A stretch of 38,334 bases of DNA from CAZGYE01 sp964530165. GTDB taxonomy: Bacteria; Planctomycetota; Planctomycetia; Planctomycetales; Planctomycetaceae. Both the position numbers and the translations under genes were made by a program. Shown here piece after piece: positions 32,501-38,334 of this stretch. Each line of letters starts with the position of its first letter. Within the stretch, counting starts at the first letter, position 1. Location: NCBI GenBank assembly GCA_964530165.1, contig CAZGYE010000013.1, positions 1 through 38,334 on the forward strand, written 5' to 3'. The notes below the pieces were generated by a model that did no database searches, was not told the DNA's origin, and saw only the letters and a list, made by a program, of their open reading frames with translations.

Positions 32501-33733
32501 ATGGCTGAGGTGCTCTCGTCCACGTCCGAAGCCGATCCGACGGCAGAGCCGGTTCCCTTTGTCGATCTGGTCGGCCAATACGCGACGATCAAAGACGACG
32601 TCGACGCGGCAGTCAGCCGCCTCTTCGCCGAGCAGAAGTTCGTCCTGGGAGACGAGGTTGCCGAGTTCGAGTGCGACATTGCCGAATACTGCGATTCGCG
32701 CGACGCCATCGGCTGCGCTTCGGGGACCGACGCGTTGGTGCTTTCGCTGATGGCGCTGGAAATCGGGCCGGGCGATGAGGTGATCACCAGTCCGTTTACG
32801 TTTTTCGCCACGGCTGGCGCCATACATCGCGTTGGCGCGAAGCCGGTGTTCGTTGACATCGATCCGGTCAGCTTCAACTTCGACCCGGCCCAAGTGGAAA
32901 CAGCCATCACCGAGCACACGCGGGCGATCATGCCGGTGCACCTATTCGGTCAGTGTGCCGACATGGAACCGCTCTGGCGACTGGCCGTGCGGGGTGGGCT
33001 GGCGATCATCGAAGATGCATGCCAAGCCATCGGCGCTGAATATCGCGGACGCCGCGCCGGTGTGTTGGGAACGTTAGGCTGCTTCAGCTTCTTTCCGACC
33101 AAGAACCTCGGCGGGGCCGGCGACGGCGGGTTGATTACCACCGACGATCCCGACTTGGCAGCCCGGCTGCGGAGACTTCGCGTTCACGGCGACCAGGGCG
33201 GTTATCAGCACACCGAAGTCGGCATCAACAGCCGGCTCGACGCGCTGCAAGCGGCCGTTCTCCGCGTGAAGTTGGCCCATCTGGAAGACTGGACGAAAGC
33301 CCGACAGCAGAATGCGAAGCGGTACGGCGAGCTGTTTCGTCATTACAGTCTGCTCGACGCGGTGGAATTGCCGACCATTCTCCCCGAGCGGCGGCACGTG
33401 TTCAATCAGTTCTGTCTGCGCGTCAAGGGTGGCCGACGCGATTCGCTCATCGAGTTCCTCCGGGAGCGAAAGATCGGCTGCGCGGTCTACTATCCGCTCT
33501 CTCTACATCTGCAGGAATGCTTTCAAAGCTTGGGGCATCAGCCGGGTGATTTTCCTGAAGCGGAGGCGGCCTCACGCGAGGCGCTCGCGCTGCCCATCTT
33601 TCCCGAGCTGCGCGCCTCGCAACAAGAGATCGTCGTCCGCACGATCGCGCAGGCACTGGACCGCCTGCCGGCCGGTGACAACTCGACGGCTCCGCAGCCC
33701 AGGTTCCTCGCATCGCGCAAACGCGCCGCGTGA
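32501..33733 (+). CDS. DegT/DnrJ/EryC1/StrS family aminotransferase
   Basis: A 410-residue PLP-dependent sugar or cyclitol aminotransferase. The family hallmarks are FVDLVGQYATIKDDVDAAVSRLF at the start, FVLGDEVAEFE, IGCASGTDALVLSLMAL, MPVHLFGQCADM, IEDACQAIGAEYRGRRAG and GCFSFFPTKNLGGAGDGG, which carries the catalytic lysine. Products usually feed lipopolysaccharide, capsule or antibiotic synthesis. ATG 32501 is chosen because GGAG lies 6 bases upstream; ATG 32489 is also in frame. A candidate promoter at the ilvE stop would give it its own transcript. Confidence 0.93.
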   Translation: MAEVLSSTSEADPTAEPVPFVDLVGQYATIKDDVDAAVSRLFAEQKFVLGDEVAEFECDIAEYCDSRDAIGCASGTDALVLSLMALEIGPGDEVITSPFTFFATAGAIHRVGAKPVFVDIDPVSFNFDPAQVETAITEHTRAIMPVHLFGQCADMEPLWRLAVRGGLAIIEDACQAIGAEYRGRRAGVLGTLGCFSFFPTKNLGGAGDGGLITTDDPDLAARLRRLRVHGDQGGYQHTEVGINSRLDALQAAVLRVKLAHLEDWTKARQQNAKRYGELFRHYSLLDAVELPTILPERRHVFNQFCLRVKGGRRDSLIEFLRERKIGCAVYYPLSLHLQECFQSLGHQPGDFPEAEAASREALALPIFPELRASQQEIVVRTIAQALDRLPAGDNSTAPQPRFLASRKRAA

Positions 33734-34144
33734 GTCGGCCGTCCTGAGCTGAAAACTCGACCAGAACGGGCCACATCGGACAGTTTCTCCAGAGTCGCCA
33801 CCTCTTGTGGTCGGGCACGGACCGGTCGGCGACGTCCGACAACTTTCGCACCCTGAAGCGTCGCATTGCCAGCAAAAGGTTGCAAATCGGGTTGATTCCG
33901 TGTAGACTCATTGAGTTGTTTGGAGTGACCGCTGAATCCCTCTTTCCTGAAGCGACCTACCGTCCGTATTCCGAGATGACTGTTTTTCGGTTTGCGGCTT
34001 TATCCGCAAGGTAAACTCCGCCCAGACATTTCCGGCAGTCTGGGCTCCGTCCCACCGAATCGATCCTATTTGATGTCCGCCAACTGTTCCGTGCTAAGAG
34101 AGCGCGGCACGCGGGAGGGCATCCAAACCACAGGAGCACGCACA
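33734..34144. other. Intergenic region with promoter and long leader
   Basis: No ORF of substance. It holds a candidate promoter (33880-33908) and about 230 bases of leader before the RidA-like gene. In the leader, TTGCGG-CTTTAT-CCGCAA (around 33993-34010) is a small stem-loop. No known riboswitch was recognised. Confidence 0.45.
33880..33908 (+). promoter_or_regulatory. Candidate promoter upstream of the tandem RidA-like gene
   Basis: TTGCAA (33880-33885) and TAGACT (33903-33908) with a 17-base spacer. Confidence 0.45.
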
Positions 34145-35419
34145 ATGAGCCAAACCTTCCAGGGATACGAGACGCCGCTTCGGATTCAATGTCCTTGCGA
34201 GAAAGATGCATGCAGTGGCGAAGTCGTCGTGATCGAAACGGAATGCACAAAAGAAGTCTTCGCACGCTGTGCACCGTTTCTGGGCCCGAAGCCGGAGTTG
34301 AACTTCGAAGAGCAGGCCTGCCGATTCTACAGCTGTCTGCCGCGGCTTTTGGAACAAGGCGGTGCAGACGCGTCGCACGTTGTCCAAGAGCGTGCGTTCT
34401 TCAAGGACTTTAGCAAGGACATGGACTCGTTTCGCCGGCTCCAGAAAGAGGCTTATGAAGCCAACGGTGTGGCTGAGGAGGACCTTCCGGCCACCACTTA
34501 TCTCCAGCAGCCGCCGTGTCGTTCGGCCCAAAGGATCGAGCACCAGATTTACGCGATCGTGCCGAAGAACCCCGACTCATACTCCGTCGAGACATTTTAC
34601 GACGGGCCGACCGATACAACCGCCAAACTGGTCACGATCGACGGTCGCCGTCATCTCTACATCACGGACATCAACGGGCTGTCCGGCGATCCAGACAACC
34701 CGGGCACGTTTCGCGAGCAGAGCGATCGCATGTTTGCCCGTTGTGTGACGCTGCTGGCCCAACACGGCGCGAAATTCACGGACGTCTATCGCACCTGGTG
34801 TTACCTCCCCGAGATGGACCGCGACTACGCGGAGTTCAATCTTTCGCGAAACGCGCTCTTTGAGAAAGAGGCCGTCACACTTATGCCGGCCAGCACGGGT
34901 ATTCAGGCGATTCTGTGGCCGCTGGAGGCCATGTGCGGAATGGACCTGTATGCCTTGCTGGACACGGAAGGCGTGAATATCGAACGCATGTATACGCCGA
35001 CGCTGAACGAGGCGGACGAGTACGGCTCGGCATTCTCGCGCGGCATGAAACTGGACTTCCCCGACAAAGTGGTGCTGCACATCTCCGGTACGGCGAGCGT
35101 GGACGAGAAAGGCGATACGGTCCACTTGGACGACCCGCGCAAGCAGATCGAGCGCATGTTGCTCAACGTCAAGGAATTGCTTGCCGCTCAAGGAGCGACG
35201 TTCGAAGATGTGACACAGATCGCGACATTCCTGAAACACGCGGAGTACCTTGATGTGTACAAGGCGATCCGCACGGAGTGGGGTATTTGCCACGTGCCCA
35301 ACACGCTTGTCGAAACCGGCGTCTGCCGTCCGGAACTCCTCTGTGAGATGGAAGCGATCGCGATCGTGCCCAAGGAGTCCACCAACGGCAAACCGATTGC
35401 GGCTCGACCGTTTGAGTGA
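34145..35419 (+). CDS. Tandem RidA/YjgF-fold protein (chorismatase-like)
   Basis: A 424-residue protein that seems to contain two YjgF-like halves. The first runs from about residue 130 (VETFYDGPTDTTAKLVTIDGRRHLYITDINGLSGDPDNPGTFREQSDRMFARCVTLLAQHG) and the second from about 290 (VVLHISGTASVDEKGDTVHLDDPRKQIERMLLNVKELLAAQGATFEDVTQIATFLKHAEYLDVYKAIRTEWGICHVPNTLVETGVCRP). FkbO/Hyg5 chorismatases have this kind of double fold. The N-terminal 60 residues are Cys-rich (CPCEKDACSG) and unique. AGGAG precedes the ATG at 34145. The neighbouring kinase-like gene acts in the shikimate pathway, which fits a chorismate-related role by inference. True catalytic residues could not be assigned by eye. Confidence 0.65.
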   Translation: MSQTFQGYETPLRIQCPCEKDACSGEVVVIETECTKEVFARCAPFLGPKPELNFEEQACRFYSCLPRLLEQGGADASHVVQERAFFKDFSKDMDSFRRLQKEAYEANGVAEEDLPATTYLQQPPCRSAQRIEHQIYAIVPKNPDSYSVETFYDGPTDTTAKLVTIDGRRHLYITDINGLSGDPDNPGTFREQSDRMFARCVTLLAQHGAKFTDVYRTWCYLPEMDRDYAEFNLSRNALFEKEAVTLMPASTGIQAILWPLEAMCGMDLYALLDTEGVNIERMYTPTLNEADEYGSAFSRGMKLDFPDKVVLHISGTASVDEKGDTVHLDDPRKQIERMLLNVKELLAAQGATFEDVTQIATFLKHAEYLDVYKAIRTEWGICHVPNTLVETGVCRPELLCEMEAIAIVPKESTNGKPIAARPFE

Positions 35420-35422
35420 GGG

Positions 35423-35497
35423 TGAAAAGGGGACAGGTCCAATTTGTGCGTAGCACCCTGCGGGCCGTCCCGGCAAATTGGACCTGTCCCCTTTTTC
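35423..35497. repeat. Palindromic element A, copy 3, between genes
   Basis: A 75-base element; arms at about 35423-35446 and 35474-35497 pair along 24 bases and continue into flanking GGGTGA/TCACCC. The centre has three differences from copies 1 and 2. It lies in the 96-base gap between two genes probably transcribed together and ends in CCCCTTTTT, so it could act as an attenuator or terminator. Confidence 0.93.
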
Positions 35498-35515
35498 ACC
35501 CGGTGAGCGTCGCTC

Positions 35516-36070
35516 ATGAAAGTCGTCCTGATCGGCATGAAGCACTGCGGCAAGAGCACGCTCGGCAAAGCGCTGGCCGCGCGTTGGGGATGCGCCTTCT
35601 ACGACGTCGATCCCATGATCGAGCTCACCCACGCCTGCGACGCGGGGGGAGATCAACTTTCTGTCCGCGAGATCTTCGCGCAGCATGGTGAGACCCACTT
35701 TCGCCGCATCGAGGGTCACGTGATCTGTGAGCTGTATCTGAAACTCGATCGACCCGGCAGTCAAGCCGTGGTCGCTTTGGGCGGACGGACGGCGCTGAAC
35801 GCGACCGTCTGCGCACTGCTCAGCGCGATCGGTACGCTGGTCTACCTGCAACTGTCTCCCGACGTCATCTTCGAACGGGTCAAGCGGTCCGGCATTCCGC
35901 CGTTTCTGGACGCCGACGATCCCGCCGGCGACTTCAGGGCCCTTTATCGCAAGCGGCATCCGTGGTATGAAGACCTTGCAGATCTGACGGTCAACATCGG
36001 CGCACTCGATCCTGACGGCGCGCTGGACGTTCTTGAGTCCAGCATCAACGAGTACGAGCGCGCCCGGTAG
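35516..36070 (+). CDS. Shikimate kinase-like protein
   Basis: A 184-residue P-loop kinase of the AroK group. The P-loop is IGMKHCGKSTLGKALA, the shikimate-binding acidic pair resembles YDVDPMIE, and VREIFAQHGETHFRRIEGHVICEL plus VVALGGRTALN follow as in the family. The C-terminal lid with Arg is reduced. Shikimate kinases phosphorylate shikimate on the way to chorismate. The gene starts about 18 bases after palindrome A and shares direction with the tandem RidA-like gene. Substrate specificity is inferred from motifs only; gluconate-kinase-like members exist. Confidence 0.8.
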   Translation: MKVVLIGMKHCGKSTLGKALAARWGCAFYDVDPMIELTHACDAGGDQLSVREIFAQHGETHFRRIEGHVICELYLKLDRPGSQAVVALGGRTALNATVCALLSAIGTLVYLQLSPDVIFERVKRSGIPPFLDADDPAGDFRALYRKRHPWYEDLADLTVNIGALDPDGALDVLESSINEYERAR

Positions 36071-36137
36071 ACTCCGGAGCCACAATATCATCGACGAATC
36101 CGCCCACGTCACGTTCGGTGAGGAGAGCAGTAGTCGA

Positions 36138-36614
36138 TTACTTGCATTCCGACTGCATGGCGCGCAGTGGCAACGCCAACGAACCCCACTCGGGATGCCG
36201 CAGCGCCAACGAAATTGTCACCCAAATGTGTCCGGACAAATAGGGCTGATCGGCCGGCCCCGGCGTCGGGTTGTGATGCACGTCGGCCCCTTCGACCTTC
36301 GGCCCATATCGCTTGGTGGGCGAGTCGTCGATCAGCAACCGCACGCGCTCTGGCAAAGGCAAGACCCGCAGCAAAAGTGCGACCAGTTGTGTGCTGATCG
36401 ATTCGCTCTTGCGTCCGAGGGCGGCGAGGCAGTAATAGATAGTAGTCTTGGAAGTCGTTGCTGACGCCCGCCGCGCGAAGCCTTCCGAAAGGATGAAGGA
36501 TGAAGGATGAACGCCGAGCACCGATTTGAAGGAACGAACCAAGCGTTTTGCGCTGCGGATCATCTGCTTGTATTCGGCGTTGCCGAAAACGACGGAATCG
36601 CAGGTGATCGGCAA
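36138..36614 (-). pseudogene. Remnant of a DDE transposase (IS701/IS4-like)
   Basis: A 158-residue fragment from a TTG at 36614. LLIDDSPTKRYGPKVEGADVHHNPTPGPADQPYLSGHIWVTISLALRHPEWGSLALPL is the first catalytic-Asp region of these transposases. The later Asp and Glu regions are missing, and the protein ends soon after at SECK. The N-terminus (residues 1-45) does not match and contains a GGATGAA tandem repeat (36492-36507), so the ORF is probably a chimera. No terminal inverted repeats of an intact insertion sequence were seen. Confidence 0.75.
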
Positions 36615-36765
36615 GTCATGGCTGCGTTCGGGGACTTCGGTGGGCGCTCATTATCGGGAAGCAATGTGAGGCCGATCTACGGCCGAGTTTGTCAGCAAGA
36701 TCGAGGGCGGATTGCAGGAGATTGAAGAAACATCGTACTGGTTGGAACTTCTGGCTGAAGCGGCG

Positions 36766-36879
36766 GGGTGGCGGGGCGTAAGGCTTTGCGTCGCCCCGTC
36801 GATGAGCGGATGGTGATCGGCGAGCGTATTGGCGCGCTCGGCTCGAACGGGGCGACGCTTCGCTCACGCCCCGCCACCC
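36766..36879. repeat. Two-arm palindromic element (family F)
   Basis: Arms of about 34 bases at 36766-36799 and 36847-36879 are inverted copies, with a few differences around a central stretch. Each arm also pairs within itself (CGGGGCG/CGCCCCG). It lies in the 324-base gap upstream of the exported propeller gene, next to the transposase remnant; the rest of the gap has no gene. Confidence 0.88.
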
Positions 36880-36938
36880 GTCGCCTTGGGCCGCGTGCCC
36901 GGTGAACTTGGTCGTTCGGCCCTTCAACAAGGACAGGT

Positions 36939-38213
36939 ATGTACTGCTTGAGAAGTGTCAGCTCCCAACGACTGATGGCTTCGATCGTTGTTGTCGTCTG
37001 TTTGTTTGGCCTGCGGGCGACAGCCGACGCCGGCGAGATGAAGCAAGAGCCGCTCAAACAGTCGATACCCGATGTCGATTGGGACGCGGTCTTCTCGCGT
37101 ACGGAAGGCTGGACTGGTGGAGACGTGGCAGGAACGGTTGATCTGGGTGACGGTCGGACGGTGTGGATGTTCGGTGATTCGTGGATCGGAAAAGTGACTG
37201 GCGGAAAACACGCGTCGGGATCGCACATGGTCAATAATGCGATCGGAATTCAGCGTAGCTCGTCACTTGGCAGAGGCAGGGCTCCACGCTACGACGAGCT
37301 CAAGTTCTTCTGGGGACCGGATAACGAGAAGACAAAGCCAACGGCATGGGTGATCCCGCAGTCTCAGGCGACGAATCGATGGTACTGGTTCAGCGGCGGT
37401 GGAGTCGTCGTTCCCGGACCGAACGGGCAACCGCGTTTGATTCTGTTTCTGTTTCACCTGACGAAGCGGGGTGAAAAGGACAGTGCATGGAACTTCAAGC
37501 ACATCGGCAGCGCCATGGCCATTGTTGACAACGTGCCACAGCCTGTCGACAAGTGGAAGGTCCGTCAGATTGCCATTCCCTACAGCATCGGCGCAGGCCG
37601 GGGCTCTCGCGATTCTGCCGTGAGAGAAACCAACTGGGGTGTCGGCGCGTTGTTGAGGAAAGAGCGACAGGAAAGTGTGCCCAAGACATACCTATACATT
37701 TACGGCGTCCACAATGCTCAACGGCTAAACAAGCAATTGCTGCTGGCGCGTGTCCCGGCTAGCGAGGTCGAGAAGCTCTATCAGTGGCAATTCTATTCTG
37801 GCAAGGGGCGTTGGTCATCGCGATTGAGTGATGCCGTCCACATTGCCGATAAGATGGCGAGCGAACTGTCGGTTGATGAATATGTCGAGAAGGGGCGCAG
37901 CACCTTTCTCATGGTTCATAGCGAACCGGCTTTCGGACGGCGAATTCTGGTCCGTACAGCGCCGATGCCCGAAGGGCCGTGGTCGAAACCGCGACCCGTC
38001 TATTCGGTTCCCGGCCTGGACAGAGGCAAGGATTATTTCACGTATGCCGCCAAAGGACACTTGCACCTGTCGCGCAAAAATGAATTGCTCGTGACATACA
38101 TCATCAACGCCAACAACATCTGGGACATGGCCGTTGACGCCGCAATCTACCGACCCAGATTTGTGCGAGTTCCATTGAATCAAGTGTTGCCGCAGCGCGC
38201 AAGCCTGCGTTGA
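36939..38213 (+). CDS. Exported DUF5005/DUF4185-like beta-propeller protein
   Basis: A 424-residue protein with a signal peptide (residues 1-31, core MASIVVVVCLFGLRATADAG). AAGGACAGG lies just before the ATG at 36939. VDWDAVFSRTEGWTGGDVAGTVDLGDGRTVWMFGDSWIG and SHMVNNAIGIQ are the start of a five-bladed glycoside-hydrolase-like propeller, as are the later RWYWFSGGGVVVPG and FTYAAKGHLHLSRKNELLVTYIINAN. Such proteins are thought to bind or cleave sugars; no catalytic residue can be assigned. It appears complete, with nothing recognisable after its stop up to 38334. Confidence 0.78.
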   Translation: MYCLRSVSSQRLMASIVVVVCLFGLRATADAGEMKQEPLKQSIPDVDWDAVFSRTEGWTGGDVAGTVDLGDGRTVWMFGDSWIGKVTGGKHASGSHMVNNAIGIQRSSSLGRGRAPRYDELKFFWGPDNEKTKPTAWVIPQSQATNRWYWFSGGGVVVPGPNGQPRLILFLFHLTKRGEKDSAWNFKHIGSAMAIVDNVPQPVDKWKVRQIAIPYSIGAGRGSRDSAVRETNWGVGALLRKERQESVPKTYLYIYGVHNAQRLNKQLLLARVPASEVEKLYQWQFYSGKGRWSSRLSDAVHIADKMASELSVDEYVEKGRSTFLMVHSEPAFGRRILVRTAPMPEGPWSKPRPVYSVPGLDRGKDYFTYAAKGHLHLSRKNELLVTYIINANNIWDMAVDAAIYRPRFVRVPLNQVLPQRASLR

Positions 38214-38334
38214 GTTCCTTTGAGTCGTATCAACAATACGTGTTTCGCCACTTAACTTGGATGGCGTGTTCTATTGCGGTGTCCTGCCTCCCCTGAAATT
38301 GGAACGACCGGTCGGTTGGGTTAGCATCAACTCA

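Overview
The window looks like a chromosomal segment from a planctomycete, probably Pirellulales-like. This rests on gene content rather than a marker gene. It has a giant exported PQQ-propeller/LamG protein, planctomycete-type URO-D, Gfo/Idh/MocA and sugar-isomerase proteins, MMPL transporters, generally high G+C (39 of 60 bases in mreB at 5641-5700) and many palindromic repeats. No rRNA, tRNA or CRISPR array was found.

Layout. 1-5066 (minus): a partial exported methyltransferase/PQQ-propeller/LamG fusion and a URO-D-family protein. 5406-10630 (plus): a cell-shape operon, mreB-mreC-mreD-mrdA (PBP2), with a candidate promoter upstream; rodA is not next to it. 10734-12562: a translationally coupled pair, an AAA ATPase plus a DUF4276 (Toprim-like) protein, with lower G+C in the sampled stretch. 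It resembles split OLD/AbiL/PARIS-type defence modules. 12639-13802: mnmA. 13813-18061 (minus): an MMPL/RND exporter followed by a YbdG-type mechanosensitive channel. 18475-19738: a CPBP protease divergent from a universal stress protein. 20210-22582 (minus): a sugar-isomerase-like TIM barrel, a Trm112-like protein and an exported methyltransferase, divergent from a Gfo/Idh/MocA oxidoreductase. 24202-28845: a DUF433 protein, a class III aminotransferase, a Uma2 nuclease, lysS and a small unknown protein. 28895-31269: a LolC/E-like permease and LolD-like ATPase. 31558-36070: ilvE-like and DegT aminotransferases, a tandem RidA-fold protein and a shikimate-kinase-like protein. 36138-36614: a transposase remnant. 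36939-38213: an exported DUF5005/DUF4185-like propeller protein.

The most unusual signal lies across the genes. A 75-bp palindromic element with 24-bp arms (family A) occurs three times: twice in frame inside the PBP2 gene, in opposite orientations and read in different frames, and once between two genes. A second family (B) sits in frame in mnmA and again in PBP2, where a copy of A appears nested inside B. All A copies are exactly 25 codons long, much like the protein-coding palindromic elements of Rickettsia. In addition, a 17-bp word (GCTCGCGGCGATGCTGC) occurs five times within 1.9 kb of mreC-mreD-mrdA and encodes four different peptides, so it is conserved as DNA and not as protein. Further two-hairpin palindromes of unrelated sequence lie between genes.
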